Shown here piece by piece: positions 9,560 to 22,162 of a stretch of DNA of 64,000 nt. The DNA comes from Marisa cornuarietis (Eukaryota > Mollusca > Gastropoda > Architaenioglossa > Ampullariidae). The translations under genes and the position numbers were made by a program. The stretch spans positions 2,159,001 to 2,223,000 of the forward strand of contig SMMW01000568.1 of the NCBI GenBank assembly GCA_004794655.1, given 5' to 3'. Below the pieces are notes generated by a model. The model did no database searches, was not told the origin of the DNA, and saw nothing but the letters and a program-made list of their open reading frames with translations. Position 1 is the first letter of the stretch. Each line of letters begins with the position of its first letter.

Positions 9560-12500
9560 GTAAGAGCTTTTACGGGACAAATAGAAATTTTTACCTTCAT
9601 TTTAAAAAAAAACAGTGCACTGCTTTGTGCCGCTTGAATACTTTAAAGAGCATCGAAATAGAAAATAAAATAAACGAACAAGCACTGTGGAAAGCAAGTA
9701 TTAAATCCTTGTTTAAATTTAAATACAAGCAAACTTTACCTTTACTGATTATTATTTAGGTATTTTTCTCGTTTTGAATTGAACAATAATTATTTATCTT
9801 TTTTGTTGTGATAGTAGGGTTAAAGAATTTTTTCCGCTCAGTTAATTTGCGTGGTTTTTTGTGTGCTCAATCGAATTTTATTATTGTTTGTGTATTTACT
9901 AATTTATTTCAGGCCACCTCACGATCACCTCGTGTCACCTTCATAACATCACTAGCTCTGATCTTTGTTGCCATTGTCACCTTGGGCAAGTTCTTTTCTT
10001 ATCACTTGATTTCTTTAAAAAAACTTTATTTGAAATAGACTTCTCATCTAAATGTCACTATTGTTGTTGCCTTCACAATACTGTACGATTAATATAAAAA
10101 AAATAATTAAAAGGTAAGGCTTGAACATATCTACTTGGTGTCAGATTGAAACTTAATGTAGGTCCTAGTGAAAAGAGTGGACTTTGACAAGGAAGTAAAG
10201 GCCCAAAAAGACAATAAAAAATGTCTACATATATACAAATAAACATAAAGTTGCATGACTATTAAGATAAGATTGCAGATAATAGCATCTTTCCTGAATA
10301 TTGGTCGGAATATTCCTGGAAATAATTGGTATCCAATTCAAGGATGAAACGCTGGAGACAATTAATTAGCATATGATCACTTGTTTGCGATGTCTGTTCA
10401 AAGCAAGAGGTGCTGTTAAGAATATTGCACACCAAAATAACTCACTAACCTTGCGTTTAATCTGGAATAGCAAAACGTTCTGTGTTCCTACAGTAAAACA
10501 ATAAAGCTAATTCATGATTGCTGAGAACATTCGAATAGTTGTTTATAACTGTCATGAAAAAGACACCTTTGCGGATAACGTTTCCAGCGTTTGCCTCAGT
10601 TAGAAAAGAAACGTGTCTCTTGTAGGAGTCGGGACTTGGTTTGATGCTCGTTTCTAGTTTTGAAAACACTTCCTCAAGCGGTGTACGTTGATATCTCCCC
10701 CAAACCCCGCCATATAGGTATTATCCTACTACACTGACACTTGACAGAGATGACTAATTCTCTTGCTCTTCTTTTTTCAGGCGCGACTGATGACACTTTG
10801 CGCACCAACGCGAGGAGCCTAAGTAGTCGCGACCTCAGGGCAGCATGGTTTGGTATTAAGAATATTTCCTCTGTTAATCTCAAGCTTAACACTCTTTAAA
10901 AACCTGTGGAACTTGCGGGCGTTGATGAGTGTGACCGAAGTTGAAATAATACACATTTAAAAGTAGTTTACATCGTTTTTTAAATTTACTTTTCATGGGA
11001 AAGTTCATAGTCTTGTGATTACTGCACTCGAAGCATGAAGTACCTGACTTGAGGTCTACTTGTTGAAACTGTCCCCATGTACGTTGTATAGTAGGCTACT
11101 CGATTTTTCATTAACACGACAGCATGTACATTTAAAAACGTCACACTGGGCTGTTTTAAAATTACAGAAGATATAGCAAGAAACGTTTTAAATTTACTAT
11201 ACAAGTGCAAAGAGGACACACAGACTTACTATTTTCAGGATTTGTCTCTCCGGTCCAGTACTTTAAGGACAAATGCAGCTAGAGGGTTAGAAACATTAGT
11301 TTTAGTGTCTGACATTAAAGCTTGGAATCTAAACAGAGAAGTCTCATAATATTTTACGGGGAAGTAGATTTCTCGCAAATCAGAATACATAGGGCACACA
11401 AATAGAAAGTGTATCTCTGTTTCTTCATCATGACAAAAGGGACACTTTATTTTCTGATTTAAGAAAGCGGAGCTTATGGCAGTACAAACCTAGGACTCCT
11501 AACCTAAATCTTATCACAGCATCTCTCATACCAATATGTTTAAAATCGGCAACAAAACTAATCTGTATTGTTGAAGATTTGTATAAGTTATAGGGAAAGA
11601 ACCTTGGACTAGAATTCACCTTGTTATGCCACTCTTGATAAAGACAATCCATCACTCGTAACTTGAATCCTCTCCAAACGTGTTTGACATTGGCAACACC
11701 TTGATTTTCCCAAACAAAACCACAACTGTATTTCTACAGTGCTCATTATGTGGTAAATCCATGTAATCTTGTTATCATAGTGTAAATTAAGAAGCATTTT
11801 ATAGGCTTTTTTTTAGTAAAGCGTTCAAGTGGTATTTTAAGTATCGTTAGCTAGTATAAAATACATCTAACGTATGAATTAGTTTACAAGTCCACATTCA
11901 CTATCCACCAGTGTATTAGGGGCTCTATTCCTCACATTAAGAATTGTTTTCCTAGCAAGCAAATGATCTATTTTTTTTACAATACTATTATCCAATATCA
12001 GCCCCCAAATTTAAGAGCTATAAAGTAACATGAGTTGTACTTGCAAATCAAACATTTTTAAAACAAAAACGAGCTGAGCTCATTAAGGGTCCACAGTACT
12101 CTAAGGATATTTAAAAAAACAACAACAAAACGTTAGAGCCAAGGTTTTTAGGAGCATGTGTAAAGACACAACAAGTGGACATAATTATACCAAAGTATCT
12201 GCACATATTAACATCACAAGTTTTTTTGCCATCATCAAACCATCTATCTGTTTTAGCAATAAAATTACCATGTCGACAAACAGCAACATTAGATTAATCT
12301 ATATTTACCACAAGGTCCAGGCTCTTGGCAGCTTAGCACAAAACATTCAGTCGATTTTGCAGACCCACTACCGTATCACACACTAGTGCAATATCATCAG
12401 CAAACAGAAGAATGACCAGCTGAATCACGTCCGACGAAAGTTGAAATCCGTGTACACCTTTTGTTAAATTCCATAAGTTAATTCATTTATAAGTTAGAAA

Positions 12501-13219
12501 AACAAAATGGGACTACACATTTCTCTTTGTTTAAGCACTCTAGGACAGTTGAAGTACTCCGTCAAATCTTCCCTGAGAGATGGAGGGAAAAAGAAAGACA
12601 GATTTTATACTGAGTCTGCTATGGATTTTTTGTTATCTTGCTGCACTTATCCTGTGTGATTTATTCTATTCTCCGCAATACTATTATATGCTCTTTTACT
12701 ACAGTAGCTAGAAAAAGAACAGTTTCTGGAGTCCACTTTTTTATTAATCGTTAATTAGCTGCATCAAACAAATACTGTAGCATCAAGATGAAAGTCATGG
12801 AAAGTATACTGATTTTTATGTGCAGGCGGCTGTCCTGTGGAGAAGGGCTATTTTCTTTACAACAATCGTTGTCTGAAGCTGTACATCAACAAGGAAGACT
12901 ACCAGACCGCCAAAAGGCGGTGTGAAACAGACGGCACCCATCTCTTTTACTTCAAGTCACGTGAGCTGGACGGACAGGCTTTGTTGTTGCTGATGGACGC
13001 AATGGGTAAGCTACAGAATATTTTACTGCTGTCTCCTTTAAAAGGCGTGAGGCGTAATTCGAACAATTGATGAATTATTTCGAAGGATTGATGAATTAAT
13101 CATCAAAACCCCAAGAATTTCATATCAATTTTGTTTTCGAAAACAAACACAAAGAAAAGAGGATAATGGCAGTATGGGTTTAAGGATATACACGTCTAAA
13201 GGAACAAAGACAGATTTAT

Positions 13220-13276
<57 letters not shown>

Positions 13277-13833
13277 CACATGCACACATGAACACAAACA
13301 CAAGAAAGCAAGAGTGTTGTACGCTAAAAATAGTTTTAGAACTAAATAAACCTGAAAATACCTAGGAAAAAAGTAGTTTAAAACAGTTTAAGTTTTTCTC
13401 CGACACCGAGAACATTGAAGGTAGCATTTATTGTACGAAATATCCATCCATTCAGTCTATCCTGTTGCACTGTGACCAGTTAAAGTCAATAGCATAATAC
13501 ATCAGGTTGTTAGGAAGATCGATGAAAGTAGATTAGGGCCATGTTGAATAAAAGAAGATAAATGGTTATTTTTGCGCAGGGCAACAGCTTTTGGTCATAG
13601 GTCATGGTTTATGGGTTGGGGCGAATGACATTGTGACTGAGGGTCGCTTCCTCTGGAGCGACGGGTCCGTGTTGCCGAGAGATTCCGGACTCTGGTCAAG
13701 CGGACAACCGGACGACAACTGGGCCAGTGAGGACTGTGTTGAAGTCGGCTACATGAACGCTATTGTGCTCAACGACTTTCCCTGCACCAAGACGCTGGGG
13801 TTTGTTTGTCAGGCAGACATCAAGATGCAGTGA
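9557..13833 (+). CDS. Lectin B: secreted single-domain C-type lectin, QPD type, five exons
   Basis: Exons: 9557-9559, 9913-9985, 10781-10852, 12826-13005, 13580-13833. The sum is 582 nt, or 193 residues, and all junctions are in frame (phase 0, then 1, 1, 1). Residues 1 to about 26 form a signal peptide or signal anchor with a basic start and the core SLALIFVAIVTLG. A 24-residue stalk follows, then a long-form C-type lectin domain. The domain shows CPVEKGY and RCLKLY, RRCETDG, LWVGAND, LWSDG, QPDDN, SEDC, LND and FVCQ, giving six cysteines and the calcium-2 ligands of a galactose-type site. Intron 2 begins with GC (GG|GCAAGT) rather than GT. A polyadenylation signal lies at 13952-13957. The donor after exon 3 (TTTG|GTATTA) is the weakest part of the model. 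An immune or agglutinin role is typical of the family but is inference here. Confidence 0.75.
11221..12065 (-). mobile_element. Degenerate LINE C-terminal fragment in intron 3 of lectin B
   Basis: Minus-strand translation with several frame breaks gives a LINE pol tail: KLRVMDCLYQEW, RFRLGVLGLYCHK, then in a shifted frame KCPFCHDEETE, FVCPMY and DLREIYFP. The same order (FRLGV, CPFC, then H and C-P-Y) occurs at the end of the long LINE at 16250-20090, so it is a related but different family. It was inserted before the inverted duplication, because 30060-30780 holds the reverse copy. Confidence 0.65.
13221..13273. repeat. (CA)n microsatellite
   Basis: A CA run in intron 4 of lectin B, the shorter allele-like counterpart of 2972-3046. 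Confidence 0.95.
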
Positions 13834-13959
13834 ATGACAAATAATGTGCTGTCAACACTGTACGTTAGTAATGTCCGGCCAGCTGGTCACAGTCTCCTTC
13901 TGCTTTTATCATGGCACATGGACGAGGACTGGTCATGCTGAGATTTGACTAAATAAAAA

Positions 13960-15182
13960 GAAACATTAGAAACAATCCTCTTATCATTGTGTTGTACTCT
14001 CTTGTAATGTGAGATCTGACGAGGGAGTGAATGGGAGACTGAAGTTAGGGACATCGTTTGTCATAGAGATATCAGGATGTGAGACTACATAGATTTATTT
14101 TAGCATGTGAATCATGCACTCAGAACTAAAAATCTGAGACACAGCAAAAAAAAAAAAGATCGGGCATCCTTATACATTTGGTCTCTCTTAGACAAGGTTA
14201 CATTAGAAAATGTCAGTATCTCTAATAAATGAGAAATTGTTGCGGGATTTCAAACCCATTATGAACAACGTTATAAACACTACAAAATGTTTTAATATAA
14301 TGTCGCATTATGTTAAACATTTCTTAAGTAAATCTACAGCACCATCATCAGGTATCTGAATCCCTCAGGATGTTAAAAAAAAAATAAAACGCGCGTGCTT
14401 AGTATGAGGTGCATTTCTGTGTGCTTGCATTTATGGCTGCCTCTAAACTGGTTAGTATTTTATTATTACTATTCCTTCTGAACAGACAACAGGGCTTGTA
14501 ACTGCCTCAAAAGCTACTGAAATTTGGGAGATCAACTCAAAAGATAGATTAAAATTTGAATCCTTTTTTGACAAACTAGAAGACCTGATCTTTGAGACAC
14601 ATCCTTTTCTCCTCAGATGCTTTGTTGTTGTTGTTGAATTTGAAAGGGAAAGTGCTTCCACCTCTCGGTGATTTCGCACTGTGGGGGATGGGGTCTCTGG
14701 GGAATGTGGGTGTTGGGGAGGTAGATGAGGGTATGGAAGAATTGGGGAGGTGTGGGGAAAAGGTTGTTGTTTTTGTGGTGCCAGATGTTATTTAACACCG
14801 AAGCACTCTTTTTCAACAAAAATGCATCTGAACAATATGCATTATATGTCAAAACTATCAAAATTTGTTGTTTTCTCAAACTCGACCACGGCTTCCCAAA
14901 ACCGCTTCTTTCTAGAGTGTCCTCTTATGTGGTCCCCACTATGACCACACATATCTTCAAGACTTGCGAAGATATCAAAATCTTTGAAAATTTAGGTAAA
15001 AGTTTGCACTTTACAAAGACATTAAAATCAATGGTCTATAATTTTGAGTAATGTCTGAACGATACTTTAAATTTTGAAAAAATAGTACATTTAAAAAATC
15101 ACTGATCACAGTCAAACATTTTGTCTAGACTCTAGAGTGTACTGTCACCATAAATACATTTAGTCTGACATTTTATATGCAG
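13960..15182. other. Spacer between lectin B and its second cassette
   Basis: A copy of 3740-4680, plus about 270 bp around 14080-14345 that is absent there. No gene is supported. The open frames seen in copy A are altered or broken here. Confidence 0.5.
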
Positions 15183-15422
15183 CTGACTGCCCGGTGGAGA
15201 AGGGTTATATATATTATGACACGCGGTGTCTGAAGCTGTACATGATCAAACAAGATCACCATGCCGCTAAAAGTCGCTGTGAATCTGACGGGGCTCATCT
15301 TTTACATTTAAAATCCCGTGAGCTGGACGTCCTGCAAGTGATGATTCTGTTGGAATAGAAAGGTTCACTGCTCCAGGAGAGCATCAAAATATCTTCGCGG
15401 CATTAATTGTTGTTTTATTCAA

Positions 15423-15474
<52 letters not shown>

Positions 15475-15984
15475 TACATGTCGTACTATTTTGTCACCTT
15501 ACCGCGGTTACATAACGTTGCAATAGACAGTCGTGTGTCAACTAACATCATCAACGCCATTAGAATCTCTAATCGTCATAAATCATCGAATATTCATTCG
15601 TGCATTCATACATTTTTTATCAAACTCTTGAACCTGCATTCGCTTTGACCAAGTTCAAAGGCACACATTCTGAGATCGCAGGTCTGAACACTAAAGTAGA
15701 TTAATACCACGTTCAACAATCCCCAATGTCTTGTGCAGGACAGCCGCTTGGTTTGGACAACACTCAACGTTTGTGGGTTGGAGCAGATGACATTGCGATC
15801 GACGGTCACTTTGTTTGGAGCGACGAAACACTTTGTCTAGTGATTCCCCACTTTGGTCAACCAACAACCCTGACAACGCCGGGGGCAATGAACACTGTGT
15901 TGAGACAGTCTACGATAACCCCGTCAATGATAATAACTGTGCAATGAAGTCGTGGTTTGTCAGACAGACATCAATATGCAGTGA
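15183..15984 (+). pseudogene. Lectin B': second C-type lectin cassette, disrupted
   Basis: The exon-4 homologue starts at 15183 (DCPVEKGY, RCLKLYMIK, SRCESDG) and stops in frame at TAG 15356-15358. The exon-5 homologue starts at 15739 and has the same FVC frameshift as 5225-5477. It adds two defects of its own: one base missing in the SDG region near 15825 and about 6 nt missing before the ND codons near 15925. It therefore decayed further after the block duplication. The triplet is NPD. Confidence 0.8.
15423..15474. repeat. (GTCT)n microsatellite
   Basis: About 13 tetranucleotide units. This is the expanded counterpart of 4920-4960. Confidence 0.9.
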
Positions 15985-16249
15985 ATGCACACACATAAAG
16001 TATGGCCAATGTCAGTGCATGCGGGTTCCATTCCTTTGTCTGCAACTTCCTACGACAAATGTCGGTAGATTTATCTCTATGATTTCCAAATAATACAAAA
16101 TTCCACTTATGAAATAGTTGTCGTCTGAGCAAGTGAAAGTATGACACTAATAATCACGTTTTACGCTTGTATACAGGGCTTGATCGCTCCCTCCCACTCC
16201 CCTCTGTCTTTTTTCTCTTTCTCTTCTCTGCCTCTCTCTTTCTCATTCT

Positions 16250-19200
16250 TTCAAATAGGAAATCGGCCTCAGCCATGTCGCTGACACACAATGCATGAAC
16301 ACATCAACTGTGAACTGTGACTCAGCTGCCAAGCAGGACCCAGTATGGAACAATACAGACTCAACAATGCAAGGTAGTCTTAGAATATTGAACTGGAATG
16401 TGGGAGGGCTTTTACCTAAACTTAGTGATAAGGATATGGTAGAATATTTGAAATCGTTTGATGTTGTATGCATAACAGAATCATATATCGAAAACATTAT
16501 ACAGTTAGACACTCTCTCTGAATTCCAGTGGTACTTTGCCCCTGCGAAAAAACTTAGTTATCATGGCAGACCGTCTGGTGGGGTTGTGGTCATGGTGAGG
16601 AAACACTTAAACGATTCCATAGAACATATAAGTACTGCCTACGACCAAATAGTGGTACTTAATATGAAAAGAAAACTACTGAACTTAGACAAAGATATAA
16701 TTTGTATTTGTACTTATATACCACCGTACGATTCACCATATTATAATGCCACGAACGACATAGATGGTATTGATGCTTTAGAAATGTGCCTCTCAGGGAA
16801 ATGGAAGAAGATTTCTATATCCTTTTGTGTGGAGACATGAACGCACGAACTGGTATGTCCAATAATTGTATATCCCCAAGATATATATTCTCGAAAGACG
16901 AGGAAGAAATAATTTTTGAGAGGACTTCAGATGACCCAGTAATCAACACCTTTGGCAGGAAATTACTTGACCTGTGCCAGTTGTATGAATGCTCTATTCT
17001 TAATGGCTGTAGCTTTTTCGATGCAGATAGTAGCATGACCTTTATTTCACAGGCTGGGTCCAGTTTGCTAGATTACTTTTGTGCATCAAACGATCTGTGC
17101 GAGGAAGGCATATTTTTGTCTCTGAAAGTTGAAAATAGAGTAGAGTCAGACCACCTGCCAGTCGTGTTGACGGTAAGCGTGACGCGGACAGACCGAGCTG
17201 ATGCACGTGCAGAGGGGAGGTACATAGAGAAAGTAGTGTGGGACAAGGACAAGACAGATCTATTTTTAGCTGCACTGAGTACAGGGGAAGCCCAAGAGAA
17301 GCTAGCACGTGCAAGTTGTGAAATAGAACAGGACCCGAACAATGCCATGGGGATTTTTGTGAACTGCCTTCAGTCGGCTGCGACATGCATGAAGAAAAGA
17401 ATCTTTGTAGGAGATCGTAAAAAAGATGCAGAATGGTTTGACCACGAGTGTGTAGAAGCCAAGAAACTCGCCAAGTGTTACCTACGCAAGTTGAGGCGAA
17501 ATATATCGGACGAGTACCGAACACAGTACGTGGAAGCAAGACGTCAGTATCAGAGAATAATCAGGGAGAAAAAGAAAAATTTCAAAAAGACGAAAGCAGA
17601 GCGATTGTCACAACAAATAAATAATCCTAAGCTCTTCTGGGCAGAAGTTAACTCATGTCTTAACAAAAACGTCAGGAAATCAGCTAGCGAAAAAATTTCT
17701 GCAAATGAATGGATGAACCACTTTACTGAAGTTTTTAAATCAAATACTGTGAGCTCTCCCAGTTTAAACCTCTCTGATGCTGACCAATTGTCCGGAGTAG
17801 ACGCATTAGATGAAACTATAAGCGAAGACGAGGTGCGCTCAGCAATCAGGGGCCTGAACTCTGGGAAGGCATGTGGTGTAGATAACATTTTGGCAGAAAT
17901 GTTAAAAGTTCCCGAAGAACACGTATTGGGCTTTCTGACTAAATACTTCAATAATATGTTTGTAAACGGGAAATGTCCCGACCTATGGAAAGAAGCTATC
18001 ATTGTACCAGTCTTCAAAAAAGGAGACCGAGAGTCCCCCAGTAACTATAGAGGAATCTCGCTACTGAGTGTGATTGGTAAATGTTATACTTCAATCCTGA
18101 ACACTAGGCTTTATGAATGGCTGGAAGAAAACAAGATTATCCCTGAATCACAAGCAGGATTTAGAAAGGGGTACTCTACAACTGACCACATATTCTCGTT
18201 ATATACTATTGTCCAGAAATACCTTAGTAAACCAGCTAAACTTTACACATGCTTTGTGGATTTAAAGATGGCCTACGACTCAGTCCAACACGAAACCCTA
18301 TTGAGAGCATTAATTAAATGCGGAGTATCCGGATTTTTCACCAGAGCAGTAATGGCGATGTATGACTCCCTGAAGGCACGCATACGGACAAAAACGGAAC
18401 TTACTGAGTCCTTTCACTGTCCCCGCGGCCTTCGACAGGGGTGTGTAGCTAGCCCAACCCTTTTTTCTATTATTATGAATGAAATAGCCGATGCGTTGTC
18501 TACCGAAGGTAAACACGGTATTCAGCTTTGCCCCGGTCTAGTTGAACTGTTCATTCTGATGTTTGCAGACGACTTGGTACTCTTATCAAGCACACCAGCT
18601 GGTCTTCAAAACCAGCTAAACTGCCTCGCTAAGACATGCCAGAAGCTAGGACTAGAAATTAACAGTAGCAAAACTAAGGTAATGGTCTTTAGGAAGGGGG
18701 GTTTCTTGGGAAGACGGGAAAAGTGGTCCATAGGAGAAACAGCCCTAGAAGTAGTTAACAGCTACGTGTACCTAGGCTTTACTTTTACAACAACCATGAG
18801 CTCGTTCCAAGGGGCTAAGCAGTTAGCGGTAAAAGGGAAAAATGCTACGTTTGACATAGTTAGAGCCTTAAAAAATATTGACAACATGAGTAGGCAGACT
18901 TTTTTTAAACTCTTCGACGCAGTAGTACAACCAACCCTTCTATATGCATCTGAAGTATGGGGACTTCTCCATGACAATAGTCCTGTGGAAAAGGTACACC
19001 TTTACGCATGTAAGAAGTTTTTGAATGTCCCGATACTTACTCCATCAGAGATGATATATGGCGAACTTGGAAGGTATCCGCTCATCGTCAGTTGCTATCT
19101 GAGAACAATTAAATTCTGGCTCCGAGTGACAAAAATGCCCATCAACCGCATACCAAAACAAGCATACCAATTACTATTTAATCTAGATGCAAAAGGCAAA

Positions 19201-20090
19201 ACAAACTGGGTAACAAAAGTGAGAGTAGCCCTAGGATCTATGGGTTTTAATCTGGTATGGGTAAACCAAGGAGTAGGAGACGATAAAATGTTTCTCGCTA
19301 CTCTCAAACGTAGAGTGAAAGATGTCACCCAGCAAACGTGGGTGGCCAACATGAGGAATAGTGAACGGTACCAGTTATACAGATCGTACAAATCCACTCT
19401 CGTACCAGAGCTATACTTTGACTATGTAAACATTAAAATTTTCAGGGATGTTTTAGTACGCTTTCGGCTAGGTGTGAGCGAGATAAATACCCATAAAAAT
19501 CGTTTTATACAACAAAGGACAGAAAACACAAACAAATGCCCTTTCTGTACAAATTATATAGAGGATGAAACCCATGTCCTTTTTCAATGTCCCAGATATG
19601 TAGACCTTCGACCCAAATATCTCCAGCAAGTCTCACAACACAATCAAAAACAATATCTTGTGCAGATACTATCATCCGAGAACGCAGGAAGAATACGACA
19701 ATTGGCATGGTATATTCATAAATGTTTAAGGAGAAGAAGGGAGATAAGCGAAGTTGATATTATGTGAAGTCTGATTGATACCCTCTGTATATGGATGCTC
19801 TCTGCTCGAAAAATACCCTTTTTGATTGATAATATTGACATCTGAAAGTTGCCATAATGTATGTGTACATACGATGTGTCTATGTAGGGTAGGGATGAGA
19901 GGGTATAAATGAAGAGGTGTTAGGATGAGTGGGTGTGTGAGAGGACTACTGTACAGTGCATGTCTTTAAAGTGTACGACGGGATGGGTATATGACTGTAT
20001 GTATGAGAGGATGAACCCTATATGCTCACCTTGAGTGACAATGGCTGAAATGGCCCTAAGTCAATAAAATGTTCGAGTTCGAGTTCGAGT
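16250..20090 (+). mobile_element. Nearly intact LINE (I/Nimb-like), with target-site duplication
   Basis: The element is bounded by the 13-bp direct repeat TCTTTCTCATTCT (16237-16249 and 20091-20103). The empty site survives in block A near 5750-5770. Inside are about 45 bp of leader, one long pol frame, a 3'UTR with AATAAA at 20063-20068, and a 3' end made of tandem GTTCGA units (about 20070-20090) rather than poly(A). No ORF1 is present, so the copy is either 5'-truncated or belongs to a family without one. The clade is tentative. Confidence 0.85.
16295..19767 (+). CDS. LINE pol: endonuclease-reverse transcriptase, one frameshift
   Basis: The first part (from ATG 16295) carries an apurinic endonuclease start (ILNWNVGGL) and CITESY. 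At about 16786-16815 a single-base shift moves to the second frame, which continues with LLCGDMNARTG, SDHLPVVLTV and then the reverse transcriptase: SNYRGISLLSVIGK, QAGFRKGYST, GLRQGCVASP (18427-18456) and the catalytic FADDLVLL (about 18562-18585). The C-terminus has FRLGVSEINTHK and a CPFC...H...CPRY zinc-binding motif (CPFC at 19537-19548). Total length is about 1150 codons. No RNase H is recognised. With a single lesion this is a young insertion. It copies itself by target-primed reverse transcription in the nucleus. Confidence 0.85.
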
Positions 20091-20409
20091 TCTTTCTCAT
20101 TCTCTTTCTTTCCTCCGTTCGCTCTGTTTCATTCTCTCTTTTTTTTGTTTACTATACACTCATCTGGTTTTTATTTATTGCTTTTCCTCCATCTGGTGCC
20201 ATCGATCTTGTACAATCGCACAAAGCACTCATCCACACTTATAAGCTTCTCCCACAATACTAATCCACATCATGCTACCCGCCCACCCCCATACACACAT
20301 GCACACACACACTTACAAATAAACGTAAGTTTTTAATATTTGTGCGCTGAGTGGATTTGAAATATCTCTGTGGTTAACGTTTTCCCTTCATTAGACATTT
20401 CACCCTCCA

Positions 20410-20813
20410 ACACCCAAATGTCACTCTTATCTTGTGTTAGTCATCTTTCTAAATCACTTTTCAAAGAAATGTTCTCTGTGGTCAAGCCTCTATGAATTTA
20501 TCGAGAGGTGACTAAATAATAGAAACACCTCACAAGTATACATTTTGTAGAGAATGCGTTCAGAAATTTAACGAAATTTAAAAAAAAATCGAAATCACCA
20601 ATAGATATTTTTCTGAGATATTTTGGAACAGCGAAAACATTCTGAGTCTGTTAATAAGTACTCCGTTCTTAAGTCTGCAATGGGCAATCATTGCTGCTAA
20701 CTCAGCAAGATCCGACACAAACGCGAGAGAGGTAACAGGGTGCAAGGGAGAGAACCTTGTACTTAACGAAGGAAATCCTGAAGTTTCTTCCCTTGTCTCC
20801 GTGTACCGCAATG
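20410..20813 (+). pseudogene. Orphan lectin exons 2-3 (copy 1)
   Basis: Exon 3 is intact in form: acceptor GTAACAG, exon 20739-20813 (75 nt, phase 1, reads GCKGENLVLNEGN), donor G|GTAAAC. Of exon 2 only the end remains (about 20415-20445), where the donor has decayed to TTGTGTTAGT. The copy at 46487-46873 is better preserved. No exon 4 or 5 follows on this strand; the next lectin exons (22163 onward) are on the other strand. It is a stranded 5' half of a lectin gene. Confidence 0.6.
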
Positions 20814-22162
20814 GTAAACCTGTAGACAGCAAATATTAGCAGATGTACAGCTTGGCTTTGAAAAAAGACTAGGAACCAACAAAAAAATCTGAATGACAGT
20901 TTGACTGCGGGGCTTTCGACGAGACCATAGAAGACTGTGTTAGACATATCCATTGCGTTCACTGAAGAACGATTTAAACAGATTCAAGAGCAGAGAGTAG
21001 TAATTGGATTTCTTTAAGATATCCAAAGCATTTCTGGAAGGCCCACGAAGGACAGTCTTGCAATGTCTCGGAAAAGACATTAAGACACGAAAACAGAGAA
21101 TACATTTACGCGGAGGAACTCTGTTCTGAATTACAAGCTGTAGCTAGAAGGCTTCTCAAGCCTAAAATGAGCCTCAAGTCTTAGTGTTCAATATCCGAAA
21201 TAAATTATTTGGTAATGTGCCGAATGTGGTGTCACTCAAATTTTGTATCGACCAACACAATTTCTTTTCAGTGCACAACGGTGCATTTTAAAATTAAAAT
21301 TAATTGAAACTTAAATGAGATGAACAATGTTGGAAGACAGACTGGCTTTTCTGCCCCCGTACAGAAACAGTTTTGTCTCTTCTTGGTCCATTTCTTGCTC
21401 AGTTTTTGATTCCCGTTCCTTTCATTAACTGTTGGCATTTTTTTCGGGGCTTTCATTGCGATATTGTGGCATCAAATCTTTAAATAGATAAGCAGCCTTT
21501 AGGAGACAACTTCATTGCGTGACTTCTCTTTGAGAAGAATAAACGTACAAGAGTAGCTGCACTTGTATATGAAGGTAGCAGAGGAAAAGTACTATTCCAG
21601 TTAAAAATATAGCTCACATTTTCCCTTTTGTCAAACAAAGTGCACTGCTTCAACTTTGCACCTGTCTATTGTTGACAGCAGTCTTCCTACTTTAGGAGCT
21701 TTCCCGTCATTTCTAAGACTTGACGTGGTTTTAGATGGAGTGGCAATCATGACCAACATATCAGCTTAGAGGCATCCATAACGTGCATGCGCACCGTTTC
21801 ATAATACCATTACATCAGGAGATTACTGATTTGTCTGATCAGTCATCTCTTGTGCAAAATTTGTGTGAAAGAGACGACGACTACCTGTGCTGAGAGTGAG
21901 CATGTGTCTCTGTCTATGAGCCACCCTAACTTATATTTCTGCGAAATATACAGTATTACTAACGACAGTCTCACATTTACTTGCTGGTCAGGTCTTATAC
22001 TACAAAAAAATAATAACACAATGGTGGGAGGAGTGGTTATAGTGTTTCTTTATTTTCTTAAAGATGACCAGTCTTAGCCCATGTGCCATGGTGAGAGCAC
22101 AGACTGTGACTAGCTGACTGAACATTAGTAACCTACAGTGTTGACATAATATACTTTGTCAT
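20814..22162. other. Intergenic, tail-to-tail spacer
   Basis: No gene is recognised. About 21820-22100 matches 48730-49020 and, partly, 59690-59860. These are the 3' flanks of the minus-strand lectins D, F and G, so the match reflects shared descent of those genes. Confidence 0.5.

Larger units (their letters stand above)
7025..12352. repeat. Left arm of large inverted repeat (partner about 29565-37385)
   Basis: In order, the following landmarks reappear in reverse complement: the candidate exon at 7813-7979, the RT fragment at 8370-8600, the lectin promoter and exon 1 at 9.36-9.56 kb, exon 2 at 9913, exon 3 at 10781, and the LINE tail at 11.2-12.06 kb. Compared stretches look about 90-97% identical by eye. 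The right arm is longer because of insertions at about 30.88-31.56, 32.47-33.09, 34.9-35.6 and 35.76-36.10 kb. Confidence 0.85.

Noticed and set aside
17042..19708. Several minus-strand open frames of 67-165 codons
   Set aside because: They are antisense shadows of the LINE pol gene on the plus strand.
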